Below are positions 55,503-64,000 of a DNA stretch of 64,000 bases, in pieces. Below the pieces are notes generated by a model. It worked only from the letters and a program-made list of their open reading frames with translations, was not told the DNA's origin and ran no database searches. Source of the stretch: Piscinibacter gummiphilus (GTDB taxonomy: Bacteria; Pseudomonadota; Gammaproteobacteria; Burkholderiales; Burkholderiaceae_C); contig NZ_CP136336.1 of assembly GCF_032681285.1 (NCBI RefSeq), positions 1,041,001-1,105,000 of the forward strand. Direction: 5' to 3'. A program made the position numbers and the translations under genes. Numbering within the stretch: position 1 is the stretch's first letter; the number at the start of each line of letters is the position of its first letter.

Positions 55503-56147
55503 ATGTCTCAACGGTCTGAAGCTGAAAGGCTCGCGACGGAAGAAGATTTGTCGGCGTTGATGGATGGCGAGTTGGACTCGTCCGCCGTCGCCGGTGCGTG
55601 CCGCGCCTGGCGCGACGATGCGCGACTGCGCAGCCAGTGGCACGTGCATCACCTCATCGGCGACGTGATGCGCTCCGAGGATCTGGTTTCAGATGCGAAG
55701 CGCGATGCCCGGTTTCTGGAAGCCCTGCGCTCGCGCTTGGCCGAGGAGCCCGTGGTGCTGGCGCCTTCGGGCGCTGCCACTGTGGCGGTCTCGGTGCCGG
55801 CCCGGGTACGCCGTTCGTGGATGGCGCCCGCAGCGGTCGCCGCAGGTTTTGCGGTGGTGGCGGGGACCTTGGTCGTCACGCAGATGGCAGGCGGGCTGGG
55901 CTCGCGCGACGTGGGCGCCGAACAGGCGCTTGCGCAGGCCACGACGTCGGTGCAGGCGGTCGCCTTGAGCGACAAGCCTGCGTCGGGCGTCAGCGAAATG
56001 CCCAACGCGGTGATCAACGGTCAGTTGGTGCGCGATGCACGCCTTGACGAATATCTTGCAGCCCACAAGAAGTTTGGTGGCAGCTCGCTTCCTGGGGGGC
56101 CGTCCGGCTTCCTGCGCAACGCTTCCGTCGAAGTGCCAGCGCGCTGA
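55503..56147 (+). CDS. rseA: RseA/MucA, anti-sigma-E factor
   Basis: A 214-residue single-pass inner-membrane protein that holds sigma-E at the membrane until cleaved. The N-terminal cytoplasmic domain has TEEDLSALMDGELDSSAVA, and WHVHHLIGDVMRSEDL is the RseA family signature. A transmembrane helix lies about residues 104-124 (MAPAAVAAGFAVVAGTLVV). The periplasmic tail ends VEVPAR. The ATG at 55503 has a GGAGG site; an in-frame ATG at 55491 is less well placed. Confidence 0.9.
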   Translation: MSQRSEAERLATEEDLSALMDGELDSSAVAGACRAWRDDARLRSQWHVHHLIGDVMRSEDLVSDAKRDARFLEALRSRLAEEPVVLAPSGAATVAVSVPARVRRSWMAPAAVAAGFAVVAGTLVVTQMAGGLGSRDVGAEQALAQATTSVQAVALSDKPASGVSEMPNAVINGQLVRDARLDEYLAAHKKFGGSSLPGGPSGFLRNASVEVPAR

Positions 56148-56153
56148 CCCGCC

Positions 56154-57173
56154 ATGCTGTTTCGCCTGCCTGCGTTCGTTGTCGTCTGTGCCGCCGCTGC
56201 TTCTCTCCCGCTGGCCCATGCGCAAAGCGCGCTGGCAAGCGGTGACCCGCTTGTCGAAGCGCGCGAGACACGGGCTTGGCTGACCCGCATCCAAGACGCC
56301 GCCAACAAGCGCAATTTTGTGGGCACCGTGGTGTTCAGCGCCGGTGGCACCGTCGCCAGCACGCGCATCGCGCACTACGGCGAAGGCCGGGATCAGTTCG
56401 AGCGCATCGACTCACTCGATGGACAGGTGCGCAGCGTGTACCGGCACAACGACTTGGTTCACACGGTGTGGCCGCAGCGCCGCGTCGCCGTGGTCGAGCA
56501 GCGCGATCAGATGAGTTCCTTCCCTGGGCTGCTGCAGGCCGGCCACGACCGGGTGCAGGAGTTCTACGACCTCAAGCCGATCGCCGTCGAGCGTGTCGCC
56601 GGGCATGAAGCCAATGTGTTGCTGCTGAAGCCTCGCGACAAGCTGCGCTTCGGCTATCGGCTCTGGGCCGAGAAGGCGTCTGGCCTGTTGCTGCGGGCCG
56701 AGGTGCTGGGCGAGCGTGGCGAGGTGCTGGAGTCATCCGCCTTTTCCGAGGTGTCGATCGGTGTGCGGGCCCAGCCCGAGAACGTGATGCAGGCCGTCAA
56801 GAAGCTCGACGGCTACAAGGTCATCAAGCAGCACCAGCAGTCGACCCGACCGGAAGGCGAGGGCTGGACGCTCAAGGCGTCGGTGCCCGGCTTCAAGCTC
56901 GTGAGCTGCGTGAAACGCCAACTCGACATTCCGGGGCCCGCGTCAGGAACTGGCGAGCAGGCCTTGCAGACCGTCTACTCCGACGGGTTGACCTACGTTT
57001 CCATCTTCATCGAACCCTACAGTGCGGAGCGTCATCTGAAGCCCATCGTGACGGCCATCGGCGCGACCCAGACCATGATGCGCCGGGACGGCGATTGGTG
57101 GATCACGGCGATGGGCGATGTGCCGGCGGGCACTTTGCGGCAGTTCGCAAACGGGTTCGAACGCAAGAAGTAG
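56154..57173 (+). CDS. rseB: RseB/MucB, periplasmic regulator of RseA
   Basis: A 339-residue periplasmic protein that binds RseA and protects it from DegS until lipoproteins or off-pathway LPS release it. A signal peptide (about residues 1-24, ending AHAQS) precedes the N-terminal LolA-like domain (AWLTRIQDAANKRNFVGTVV, ERIDSLDGQVRSVYRHND). The C-terminal domain follows (VYSDGLTYVSIFIEPYS, MMRRDGDWWITAMGDVPAGT). It lies 6 bases after rseA and 64 before degP. Confidence 0.93.
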   Translation: MLFRLPAFVVVCAAAASLPLAHAQSALASGDPLVEARETRAWLTRIQDAANKRNFVGTVVFSAGGTVASTRIAHYGEGRDQFERIDSLDGQVRSVYRHNDLVHTVWPQRRVAVVEQRDQMSSFPGLLQAGHDRVQEFYDLKPIAVERVAGHEANVLLLKPRDKLRFGYRLWAEKASGLLLRAEVLGERGEVLESSAFSEVSIGVRAQPENVMQAVKKLDGYKVIKQHQQSTRPEGEGWTLKASVPGFKLVSCVKRQLDIPGPASGTGEQALQTVYSDGLTYVSIFIEPYSAERHLKPIVTAIGATQTMMRRDGDWWITAMGDVPAGTLRQFANGFERKK

Positions 57174-57237
57174 TCTCTCGATGGGCAGCATGGCCGTGGT
57201 GGCTTGTGCTGGAGAAGGGTTGATTCGGGGAGTTTCC

Positions 57238-58650
57238 ATGCGGTGCAGCATTTCGATGGCGAACGCGCGTTCGTGGCAGCAGCTTGGGCGGTCGATCGCC
57301 CTGGGGGTCTTCATCTCGCTCGGCGTGGGGCTTGCACCGCAGCTCGGGCATGCGCAGGCCAGGGAGTTGCCTGACTTCGCCGACCTGGTGGAGCGGGTGG
57401 GCCCGGCCGTGGTCAACATCCGCACCACTGAGCGGGCTGCCGAAGGGCCGCGGTCACCGTTTCGGCGCCGGTCTCCGTCGCTTCAAGGCAGCGACGAGGT
57501 GCCGCGCGGCGAAGGCTCGGGCTTCATCATCAGCGGCGATGGTTTCGTGCTGACCAACGCGCATGTTGTCGAGGGGGCCAACGAGGTCTACGTGACCCTG
57601 ACCGACAAGCGCGAGTTCAGGGCCAAGATCATCGGCGCCGATGAGCGCACCGACGTGGCGCTGGTCAAGATCGAGGCGACCAGCCTGCCGGTGCTGCGCA
57701 TCGGCGACGCAAACCGCCTGCGGGTGGGCGAATGGGTGGTGGCCATCGGCTCGCCCTTCGGCCTGGAAAACAGCGTGACGGCGGGCATCGTCAGCGCGAA
57801 GCAGCGCGAGACCGGGTCTGATATCCCTCTGATCCAGACCGACGTGGCCGTGAACCCCGGCAACTCCGGCGGGCCGCTGATCAACATCCGCGGTGAGGCG
57901 GTGGGCATCAACTCGCAGATCCTGAGTCCGGTCGGCAGCTTCATCGGCATCTCGTTTGCGATCCCGATCGATGAGGCGATGCGCATTGCCGATCAGCTCA
58001 AGACGGGAGGGCGCGTGGTGCGGGGCTACCTTGGCATCCTGCCGACGGATGTGCCTCGCGAGATGGCCGAGGAGTACGGCCTGTCCAAGGGCAAGGCCAA
58101 GGGGGCCTTCGTGCGGCAGGTGGTGGCCGGTGGGCCTGCAGAGAAGGCCGGCATTCAGCCCGGTGACGTCGTGCTCTCCGTGAATGGCAAGCCGATCGAT
58201 GGTGCCGTTGATTTGCGCCGCACTTTGGGCGCCATCAAGCCGGGGTCGACCGTCACGCTGCAGATCAACCGTCGTGGCAAGCCGATGGAGTTCAAGCCGG
58301 CGTTGGGTGAGATGAGCCCGCAGGTGGCGACGCCCGAACGCCCCGAGCCTGAGCCCCGCGGCTCGAGTGCCGGAGGCAAGCCATGGGGCCTGACGGTTGC
58401 CAATCTCACCGAAGCGGAACGACAAGCTGCGCGTGGCGTGTCGGGTGTGCGTGTGAGCGCGGTCACGGGTGGTGCCGAGGCCGTCGGTCTGCGAGCGGGC
58501 GATGTCATCCTGGCCGTGGGAACCACGGATGTGGCCGACCTCAAGCAGTTCGAGGCGGTCGTGGCCAGGTTCGACAAGACGAAGTCCTTGCCGGTCACGG
58601 TATTGCGCGGCGAGTGGGCGCAGTTCCTTCGGATCCCGGCTTCGAAGTGA
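57238..58650 (+). CDS. degP: DegP/MucD-family periplasmic serine protease
   Basis: A 470-residue HtrA protease and chaperone for misfolded envelope proteins. The ATG at 57238 has a GGGGAG site 6 bases upstream; in-frame ATGs at 57181 and 57256 are alternatives. A signal peptide ends near GHAQ (about residue 40). The triad is in LTNAHVVEGA (His), DERTDVALVKI (Asp) and NPGNSGGPLINI (Ser). Two PDZ domains follow, about residues 260-350 and 385-465. Its place after rseB matches mucD in the Pseudomonas algU operon. Confidence 0.93.
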   Translation: MRCSISMANARSWQQLGRSIALGVFISLGVGLAPQLGHAQARELPDFADLVERVGPAVVNIRTTERAAEGPRSPFRRRSPSLQGSDEVPRGEGSGFIISGDGFVLTNAHVVEGANEVYVTLTDKREFRAKIIGADERTDVALVKIEATSLPVLRIGDANRLRVGEWVVAIGSPFGLENSVTAGIVSAKQRETGSDIPLIQTDVAVNPGNSGGPLINIRGEAVGINSQILSPVGSFIGISFAIPIDEAMRIADQLKTGGRVVRGYLGILPTDVPREMAEEYGLSKGKAKGAFVRQVVAGGPAEKAGIQPGDVVLSVNGKPIDGAVDLRRTLGAIKPGSTVTLQINRRGKPMEFKPALGEMSPQVATPERPEPEPRGSSAGGKPWGLTVANLTEAERQAARGVSGVRVSAVTGGAEAVGLRAGDVILAVGTTDVADLKQFEAVVARFDKTKSLPVTVLRGEWAQFLRIPASK

Positions 58651-58862
58651 CGCCTCGCGAAAGCCGACCAAGGTCGAGGGGCATCGGAGAAGAAATTTTT
58701 TTGTGCGTCGGTGAAGAGATCAGTCGAAATTGGTGTGCGCACACTTACGGCGTTTATTCCTCCACCCTCGGCATAGAATCCGGTTTTGGCGGGGGCGTTT
58801 ATCGCTGCCTGAGGCAATGACTCTGGCAGCCAAAAACTATCCCCAAGCTGCCCACAACACTT

Positions 58863-58882
58863 TGTGGATAAATTGTGCATAG
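58863..58882 (-). promoter_or_regulatory. DnaA-box pair
   Basis: TGTGGATAA at 58863-58871 is the exact reverse complement of the DnaA box TTATCCACA. TGTGCATAG at 58874-58882 reads CTATGCACA on the other strand, one mismatch from the TTATNCACA form. They are in the same orientation, 11 bases apart. CTATCCCCA at 58838-58846 on the + strand is a weaker third match with two mismatches. This is far from any visible dnaA or replication gene. Confidence 0.5.
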
Positions 58883-58931
58883 ATTTCCGTGTTGGAACCC
58901 TGCAACGAGAACAAATCCAGCAATGGCGCGG

Positions 58932-58959
58932 TTTCCAGCGGGGTGCTTTTGGCTACAAT
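58932..58959 (+). promoter_or_regulatory. Candidate small-RNA promoter
   Basis: TACAAT at 58954-58959 (5 of 6 bases) with TTTCCA at 58932-58937 (4 of 6 bases of TTGACA), spacing 16. Predicted transcription start is about 58966, exactly at the base of the first hairpin of the candidate small RNA. Confidence 0.5.
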
Positions 58960-58965
58960 GAAGGC

Positions 58966-59029
58966 CCAACAAGCAGTTGCCATACGTTTTGTTGGAAGGC
59001 GCGTCACTCATTCGACGTGCCTTTTTTTT
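58966..59029 (+). ncRNA. Candidate small RNA, about 64 nt, two hairpins
   Basis: From the predicted start at 58966 the transcript would fold into CCAACAA (58966-58972) with TTGTTGG (58989-58995) around a 16-base loop. Directly after it comes a 10-bp terminator hairpin and eight T residues. The two stems fill the whole RNA with no spare sequence, and no convincing reading frame covers it. I do not recognise it as a known RNA family. It could instead be the leader/attenuator of lepA, but the strong terminator 115 bases before lepA argues for a separate product. Confidence 0.5.
58996..59029 (+). terminator. Intrinsic terminator upstream of lepA
   Basis: AAGGCGCGTC (58996-59005) pairs with GACGTGCCTT (59014-59023) through one G-T wobble, with loop ACTCATTC. 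The T-tract runs from 59022 to 59029. This is the clearest Rho-independent terminator in the window. It ends either the degP transcript or the candidate small RNA. Confidence 0.8.
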
Positions 59030-59144
59030 AGCCTCTTCTTGTTCAGCGCGAGACACTTTCGCGCCACCTTCCCACTCACGATCGATCGCTCGTCGCAACT
59101 GTTTGGTTGTCGATCACGAGCGGTTCGAGCACTGAGCGCTTCCC

Positions 59145-60953
59145 ATGGATCACATCCGTAATTTCTCCATCATTGCCCACATCGACCACGGCAAGTCGAC
59201 ACTCGCCGACCGCCTCATTCAGCGCTGCGGCGGCCTGAGTGACCGCGAGATGGAGGCCCAGGTGCTGGATTCGATGGACATCGAACGCGAGCGCGGCATC
59301 ACCATCAAGGCGCAGACCGCCGCCCTGACGTACACCGCGCGAGACGGCAAGACCTACCAACTCAACCTGATCGACACCCCGGGCCACGTCGACTTCTCAT
59401 ATGAAGTGAGCCGCTCGCTCTCGGCCTGCGAAGGCGCGCTGCTGGTGGTGGATGCCAGCCAGGGGGTGGAAGCCCAGACGGTGGCCAACTGCTACACCGC
59501 CCTCGACCTGGGCGTTGAAGTGGTGCCGGTGCTGAACAAGATGGACCTGCCGCAGGCGGACCCCGAGCGCGCCAAGGCCGAGATCGAAGACGTGATCGGC
59601 ATTGATGCCGAGCACGCCATCCCTTGCAGTGCCAAGACCGGCGAGGGCATTGACGACATCCTGGAAGCGGTGATCGCCCGCATGCCGGCCCCGCGCGGCA
59701 AGGCCGATGCGCCGCTGCGCGCCATGATCATCGACTCCTGGTTCGACAACTACGTTGGCGTCGTGATGCTGGTGCGCGTGGTCGACGGCGAACTCAAGAA
59801 GGGCGAGCGCTTCAAGATGATGGCGACCGAGGCGGCGTATGCGGCCGAGCAGCTGGGCGTCTTCACGCCGAAGTCGGTTTCGCGCGATGCCTTGAAGGCT
59901 GGCGAAGTCGGCTTCGTGATCGCCGGCATCAAGGAACTGCAGCATGCCAAGGTCGGCGACACCCTCACGATCGAGAAGAAGCTGCCGAACAACCTGGGGC
60001 CGGCCACCGAAGCGCTGCCGGGCTTCAAGGAGATTCAGCCCCAGGTTTTCGCCGGCCTCTATCCCACCGAGGCGAGCGAATACGACCAGCTCCGCGACGC
60101 CCTGGAAAAGCTGAAGCTCAACGATTCCTCGTTGCGCTACGAGCCCGAGGTGTCGCAGGCGCTGGGCTTCGGCTTCCGCTGCGGGTTCCTGGGGCTACTG
60201 CACATGGAGATCGTGCAGGAGCGGCTGGAGCGCGAGTTCGACCAGGACCTCATCACCACGGCCCCGTCGGTCGTCTATGAGGTCGAACTCAACAGCGGCG
60301 AGGTGCTCAAGGTCGAGAACCCCTCCAAGATGCCCGACCTCGGTCGCATCCGCGAGATCCGTGAGCCGATCGTGACGGTGCACCTGTACATGCCGCAGGA
60401 CTACGTCGGCCCGGTCATGACGCTGGCCAACCTCAAGCGCGGCACGCAGATCAACATGGCGTACCACGGCCGTCAGGTGATGCTCACCTACGAGATGCCG
60501 CTGGCGGAGATCGTGCTCGACTTCTTCGACAAGCTGAAGAGCGTGTCGCGCGGCTACGCGTCGATGGACTACGAGTTCAAGGAGTACCGCGGCTCCGATG
60601 TCGTGAAGGTCGACATCCTGCTCAATGGCGACAAGGTCGACGCGTTGTCGATCATCGTGCACCGCGCGCAGAGCCAGTTCCGAAGTCGCGCCGTCGTCGC
60701 CAAGATGCGCGAGCTCATTTCCCGTCAGCAGTACGACGTGGCGGTGCAGGCTGCTATCGGGGCCAACATCATTGCGCGTGAGACAATCAAAGCCCTGCGC
60801 AAGAACGTCATCGCCAAGTGCTACGGCGGCGACATCACCCGCAAGCGCAAGTTGCTCGAGAAACAAAAGGCCGGCAAGAAACGCATGAAGCAGATCGGCT
60901 CTGTCGAAGTGCCGCAGGAAGCGTTTCTCGCCATCCTCCAAGTGGACGATTGA
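59145..60953 (+). CDS. lepA: LepA/EF4, ribosome-associated elongation-factor GTPase
   Basis: LepA is a translational GTPase that acts in initiation or 30S biogenesis and on stalled ribosomes. The 602-residue protein starts [20 protein letters not shown] (G1 P-loop AHIDHGKS). It has the switch [25 protein letters not shown] (G3), VLNKMDLPQ (G4) and the C-terminal LepA-specific domain with [19 protein letters not shown] and [17 protein letters not shown]. The stop overlaps the lepB start (TGATG). Confidence 0.98.
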   Translation: MDHIRNFSIIAHIDHGKSTLADRLIQRCGGLSDREMEAQVLDSMDIERERGITIKAQTAALTYTARDGKTYQLNLIDTPGHVDFSYEVSRSLSACEGALLVVDASQGVEAQTVANCYTALDLGVEVVPVLNKMDLPQADPERAKAEIEDVIGIDAEHAIPCSAKTGEGIDDILEAVIARMPAPRGKADAPLRAMIIDSWFDNYVGVVMLVRVVDGELKKGERFKMMATEAAYAAEQLGVFTPKSVSRDALKAGEVGFVIAGIKELQHAKVGDTLTIEKKLPNNLGPATEALPGFKEIQPQVFAGLYPTEASEYDQLRDALEKLKLNDSSLRYEPEVSQALGFGFRCGFLGLLHMEIVQERLEREFDQDLITTAPSVVYEVELNSGEVLKVENPSKMPDLGRIREIREPIVTVHLYMPQDYVGPVMTLANLKRGTQINMAYHGRQVMLTYEMPLAEIVLDFFDKLKSVSRGYASMDYEFKEYRGSDVVKVDILLNGDKVDALSIIVHRAQSQFRSRAVVAKMRELISRQQYDVAVQAAIGANIIARETIKALRKNVIAKCYGGDITRKRKLLEKQKAGKKRMKQIGSVEVPQEAFLAILQVDD

Positions 60954-61918
60954 TGGGTTCTCTCACAGGTTTGCTGTATGCGTGCCTCGCCGTTTATCTG
61001 GGAGGCTGGTATCTGGGCAAGTGGACGGGCAACTTCTCGCTGCTGCTCTTCATCCTCACCTTGGTGACGCTGGCGTACTGGCTGGCCGAGCGCTTCCATT
61101 TCGCCCCGGCGCGCGCCAAGGCGGCACGCACCCTCGAGCAGCAGGACCAGGCTCGCCGCGAAGAGCTGGCAAGCAAAGGCATCGCCAAGGTCGATGGCGA
61201 CATCGCCCCGGCGCGCGAAGCCTTGTTGATGCAGCCGTGGTGGCTCGATTGGACGGCCGGGCTCTTCCCGGTGATCCTGATCGTGTTCCTGTTGCGCTCG
61301 TTCCTTTTCGAGCCTTTCAAGATCCCGTCGGGCTCCATGGTCCCGACGCTCCTGGTGGGCGACCTGATCCTCGTCAACAAGTACCACTACGGCGTGCGCC
61401 TGCCCGTCATCAACAAGAAGATCATCGAGCTGAACAAGCCCGAGCGTGGTGACGTGATGGTGTTCCGCTACCCGGCCAACCCCAGCATCGACTACATCAA
61501 GCGTGTGGTCGGTGTGCCGGGCGACGAGGTGTCGTACCGGAATCAGCGGCTCTATTTGAATGGCCAGCAGGTCGAGACGACGGCGTTGCCCGAGTTCTAC
61601 GACGACGACAGCACGCGCTACTTCAAGCAGTACAGCGAAAAGCTCGGCTCGGTTGAGCACAACATCCTGGTCGATGTGCAACGGCCTTCTTACATCCGCC
61701 CGACGGACCCGTTCCCCTACAAGGAAAACTGCAGCTACAGTGCCGAGGGAGTGACGTGCAAGGTGCCGGCCGGCCACTATTTCATGATGGGCGACAACCG
61801 AGACAACTCCGAAGATTCGCGCTTCTGGGGCTTCGTGCCCGACGAGAACATCGTCGGCAAGGCCTTTTTTGTGTGGATGAATTTCGGTAACCTCCGCCGC
61901 ATCGGCTCATTCCATTGA
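60953..61918 (+). CDS. lepB: Signal peptidase I
   Basis: LepB cleaves signal peptides from exported proteins at the periplasmic face. The ATG at 60953 gives 321 residues. Two N-terminal transmembrane segments (about 2-30 and 98-117) precede FKIPSGSMVPTLLVGDLILV with the catalytic serine. PSIDYIKRVVGVPGDEV holds the general-base lysine, and GHYFMMGDNRDNSEDSRFWG is SPase box E. lepA-lepB-rnc-era is the classical order. Confidence 0.97.
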   Translation: MGSLTGLLYACLAVYLGGWYLGKWTGNFSLLLFILTLVTLAYWLAERFHFAPARAKAARTLEQQDQARREELASKGIAKVDGDIAPAREALLMQPWWLDWTAGLFPVILIVFLLRSFLFEPFKIPSGSMVPTLLVGDLILVNKYHYGVRLPVINKKIIELNKPERGDVMVFRYPANPSIDYIKRVVGVPGDEVSYRNQRLYLNGQQVETTALPEFYDDDSTRYFKQYSEKLGSVEHNILVDVQRPSYIRPTDPFPYKENCSYSAEGVTCKVPAGHYFMMGDNRDNSEDSRFWGFVPDENIVGKAFFVWMNFGNLRRIGSFH

Positions 61919-61945
61919 CCACGCCAACACGAGGAGCAAGAGGCC

Positions 61946-62314
61946 ATGACCGTTGAACATCGCACGCTGCGTTCGCAACGCGGCATCACGCTGTTCGGCT
62001 TGCTGTTCTGGGCCATCGTGATCGGCTTCGTGGCGTTGCTCGGCCTGCGTGTGCTGCCCACCGTCAACGAATACTTCACCATCAAGCGTGCGGTCGAGCA
62101 GATCGCTGCGAGCGGGCAAACCACCGTGCCCGAGATCCGCGCGGCTTTCGACAAGCAGCAGCAGATCGAGTATTCGATCCAGTCCATCACCAGCAAGGAC
62201 CTCGAGATCACGAAGGTCAACGAGAAGGTGGTGATCAGCTTTGCCTACGGCAAGGAGATCGAGATCATGAGCCCGGTCTACCTGCTCATCAAATACGAAG
62301 GACGGTCGAAGTAG
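61946..62314 (+). CDS. DUF4845 single-pass membrane protein
   Basis: A 122-residue protein with a short basic start (TLRSQRGITLFGLLFWAIVI) and one transmembrane helix (about residues 13-35), followed by a periplasmic domain (LPTVNEYFTIKRAVEQIAAS, ITKVNEKVVISFAYGKEIEI). The N-terminus resembles type IV pilin-like signals (RGITLFGLL), which is typical of DUF4845. It sits between lepB and rnc in many beta- and gammaproteobacteria. Function unknown. Confidence 0.88.
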   Translation: MTVEHRTLRSQRGITLFGLLFWAIVIGFVALLGLRVLPTVNEYFTIKRAVEQIAASGQTTVPEIRAAFDKQQQIEYSIQSITSKDLEITKVNEKVVISFAYGKEIEIMSPVYLLIKYEGRSK

Positions 62315-62345
62315 GCCGCGTGCCGCCTGCTTTGTCCGATGTACC

Positions 62346-63053
62346 GTGGACGCCCGTCTCACCGCACTGCAACAACGCCTGGGTCACCGGTTTGCACAGC
62401 CTGAGCTCCTGAGCCGGGCGGTCACGCACCGCAGCTTCGGGGCCGATCACAACGAGCGGCTCGAGTTTCTCGGCGATGCGGTCCTGAGCTTGGCGGTCAG
62501 CGCGCTGCTGTTCGAGCGTTTCGGCATGTCTGACGAAGGGGACCTCACGCGCGTGCGGGCCCACCTGGTCCGTGAAGACACCCTCCACCGCGTGGCCCTC
62601 TCGCTTGGCCTGCCCGAAGTGCTGCGCCTGAGCGAAGGCGAGGCCCGCGGCGGCGGTGCGCAGCGGGCGTCCATCCTGGCCGACGCGCTCGAAGCCATCA
62701 TCGGCGCTACCTTTCTCGACGGCGGTTTCGAACCCGCCCAGGCCCTCGTGCAGCGACTCTTCGGCGAGGTCATCCTCAACACCGACATCGACAGCTGGAC
62801 GAAAGACGCCAAGACCGAACTGCAGGAATGGCTGCAGGCCCGCCGCCTGCCCGTGCCGACCTACCGCATCCTGAACACCCGTGGCCAGGCCCACGCGCAG
62901 ACCTTCGAAGTCGAGTGCGCCGTGCCGGCCCTGAGCCTCACCGAGACGGGTGAAGGCCGCTCGCGCCGCATGGCCGAGCAGGAAGCGGCCCGCCGCATGC
63001 TCGTCACGCTGAAGGCCAGCGACGACAAACCCGGCAGCGCCCTGCGCTCCTGA
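62346..63053 (+). CDS. rnc: Ribonuclease III
   Basis: RNase III cleaves double-stranded RNA in rRNA and mRNA processing. A GTG at 62346 gives 235 residues; no in-frame ATG is better placed. The signature [20 protein letters not shown] (about residues 36-55) and [20 protein letters not shown] carry the metal-binding Glu and Asp. The double-stranded RNA-binding domain covers the last 80 residues ([33 protein letters not shown]). It is followed 4 bases later by era. Confidence 0.96.
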   Translation: MDARLTALQQRLGHRFAQPELLSRAVTHRSFGADHNERLEFLGDAVLSLAVSALLFERFGMSDEGDLTRVRAHLVREDTLHRVALSLGLPEVLRLSEGEARGGGAQRASILADALEAIIGATFLDGGFEPAQALVQRLFGEVILNTDIDSWTKDAKTELQEWLQARRLPVPTYRILNTRGQAHAQTFEVECAVPALSLTETGEGRSRRMAEQEAARRMLVTLKASDDKPGSALRS

Positions 63054-63057
63054 TGGC

Positions 63058-63960
63058 ATGACCGACGAACCCGAAGACAGCCCGCAGCGCTGCGGCCTCG
63101 TCGCCATCGTCGGCCGGCCCAACGTGGGCAAGTCCACGTTGCTCAATGCGCTCGTCGGCCAGAAGGTGAGCATCACCTCGGCCAAGGCCCAGACCACCCG
63201 CCACCGCATCACCGGCATCCGCACGGTGGGTGTGACCCAGTTCGTGTTCGTCGACACCCCCGGCTTCCAGACGCGCCACAGCGCCGCCCTCAACCGCACG
63301 CTCAACCGCACGGTGCAAGGTGTGCTGTTCGACGTCGACGTGGTGCTCTTCGTTGTCGAAGCCGGGCGCTTCGGCCTCGACGATGCCAAGGTGCTGGCGC
63401 TGCTGCCGCCTGGCAAGCCGGCCATCCTCGTGGCCAACAAGCTCGATGCCGTGCACCGCCGCGCCGAGCTCGTGCCCTGGCTCAAGGGCATGCAGGACCG
63501 CCATGCCTTCGCCGAGTTCGTGCCGCTGTCGGCCAAGAAAGAGGCCGACGTGAAGCGCCTGCTCGACATCGTGCAGCCCTACTTGCCCGAGCAGCCCTGG
63601 TTCTACGAAGAAGACGCACTCACCGACCGCAGTGACCGTTTCCTCGCGAGCGAACTCATCCGCGAGAAGCTCTTCCGCCTGACAGGTGACGAGCTGCCCT
63701 ACGCCTCGACCGTCGTCATCGACAAGTTCGAGGAAGAGGGCAACCTGCGCCGCATCGCCGCCACCATCGTCGTCGAGCGCGACGCTCACAAGGGCATGGT
63801 GATCGGCCACGAGGGCGAGCGCCTGAAGCGCATCGGCTCCGAAGCCCGACAGGAGCTCGAGCACCTGATGGGTGCCAAGGTCTTCCTGGAGCTGTGGGTG
63901 AAGGTGCGCTCCGGCTGGGCCGACAACGAAGAGCACCTGCGCAGCTACGGCTACGAGTGA
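63058..63960 (+). CDS. era: Era, ribosome-assembly GTPase
   Basis: Era binds the 3' end of 16S rRNA in 30S maturation. The 300-residue protein has G1 [20 protein letters not shown] and [14 protein letters not shown] (G2). G3 [11 protein letters not shown]4 VANKLD and G5 PLSAKK follow. The C-terminal KH domain includes [20 protein letters not shown] and [20 protein letters not shown]. It is coupled to rnc as in E. coli. Confidence 0.98.
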   Translation: MTDEPEDSPQRCGLVAIVGRPNVGKSTLLNALVGQKVSITSAKAQTTRHRITGIRTVGVTQFVFVDTPGFQTRHSAALNRTLNRTVQGVLFDVDVVLFVVEAGRFGLDDAKVLALLPPGKPAILVANKLDAVHRRAELVPWLKGMQDRHAFAEFVPLSAKKEADVKRLLDIVQPYLPEQPWFYEEDALTDRSDRFLASELIREKLFRLTGDELPYASTVVIDKFEEEGNLRRIAATIVVERDAHKGMVIGHEGERLKRIGSEARQELEHLMGAKVFLELWVKVRSGWADNEEHLRSYGYE

Positions 63961-63965
63961 GCCGG

Positions 63966-64000
63966 ATGGCCACGCGCGCCACGCGCCCTGCGACCCAGCT
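63966..64000 (+). CDS. recO: Probable start of recO (partial, runs off window)
   Basis: Five bases after the era stop an ATG opens a frame reading MATRATRPATQL to the window edge with no stop. recO, a recombination-repair protein, usually follows era in betaproteobacteria, and nothing else suggests a different gene. Only 12 codons are visible, so this is a call by position. Confidence 0.45.
   Translation, partial: MATRATRPATQ

Larger units (their letters stand above)
58651..59144. other. 494-base intergenic region between degP and lepA
   Basis: No protein gene is supported here. In order it holds a TAGAAT -10-like box at 58774-58779 and a weak 6-bp hairpin (GCTGCC 58804, GGCAGC 58825). Next are a CCACAA/TTGTGG hairpin (58852-58867) overlapping DnaA-box-like sites, and a promoter/two-hairpin/terminator unit (58932-59029). 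About 115 bases after the terminator contain nothing clear except, presumably, the lepA promoter and leader. There is no Shine-Dalgarno sequence before lepA. Confidence 0.6.

Noticed and set aside
58889..59161. An open frame of about 90 codons in the degP-lepA gap
   Set aside because: It crosses the intrinsic terminator and its T-tract and runs into the lepA start; the sequence has no conserved-looking segment.

Overview
This window is an ordinary high-GC betaproteobacterial chromosome segment with one large accessory locus. Gene order (murG-murC-ddl-ftsQAZ-lpxC; rpmF-plsX-fabHDG-acpP-fabF; rpoE-rseA-rseB-degP; lepA-lepB-DUF4845-rnc-era) and the protein sequences point to Burkholderiales, probably the Leptothrix/Rubrivivax/Rhizobacter/Roseateles group. 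No rRNA, tRNA, insertion sequence, phage gene or CRISPR array was seen.

Region 1 (1-8.0 kb, + strand) is the 3' half of the division/cell-wall cluster: the end of ftsW, then murG, murC, ddl, ftsQ, ftsA, ftsZ and lpxC, mostly joined by ATGA overlaps. Region 2 (8.0-10.4 kb) has a small two-helix membrane protein, then, on the - strand, lysS followed by a PNPOx-like gene broken by a one-base frameshift.

Region 3 (10.4-44.9 kb) is a surface-polysaccharide locus in two converging arms. The + arm (10.5-22.7 and 23.9-27.3 kb) encodes a hexapeptide acyltransferase, glycosyltransferases, methyltransferases, a Wzx flippase, a DegT aminotransferase, a PglC/WcaJ-type initiating sugar transferase, a membrane nucleotide-sugar dehydratase (PglF/WbpM type), galE, an SLBB outer-membrane export protein and a secreted alpha/beta-hydrolase-like protein. 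A WecA-type initiating transferase lies on the - strand inside it. The - arm (44.9 to 27.3 kb) starts with rmlBDAC (dTDP-L-rhamnose) and continues with a UDP-glucuronate 4-epimerase-like gene, a second flippase, an uncharacterised SAM-fold protein, an aminotransferase/acetyltransferase pair, a glycosyltransferase, a DUF268 gene, a Wzy-like polymerase, a methyltransferase, a GT11 fucosyltransferase-like gene, a GT2, asnB and a GT4. Two flippases and two types of initiating transferase suggest two glycans, or one composite locus built from two modules. No Wzz/Wzc chain-length regulator is present.

Region 4 (45.0-64 kb) is core metabolism: a DEAD-box helicase, an RsmI-like methylase and maf on the opposite strand, then DUF177-rpmF-plsX-fabHDG-acpP-fabF (ribosomal protein L32 and fatty-acid synthesis), the sigma-E envelope-stress operon rpoE-rseA-rseB-degP, and lepA-lepB-DUF4845-rnc-era, with the probable first codons of recO at the edge.

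The most interesting non-coding region is the 494-base gap between degP and lepA. It holds a consensus DnaA box with a near-match beside it, and a compact promoter/two-hairpin/terminator unit that looks like a small RNA. A perfect 12-bp palindrome also sits at the predicted transcription start of acpP. The most interesting uncharacterised proteins are in the polysaccharide locus: the secreted hydrolase, the DUF268 protein, the protein with a WGEDG motif, and a methyltransferase-like protein without SAM motif I.
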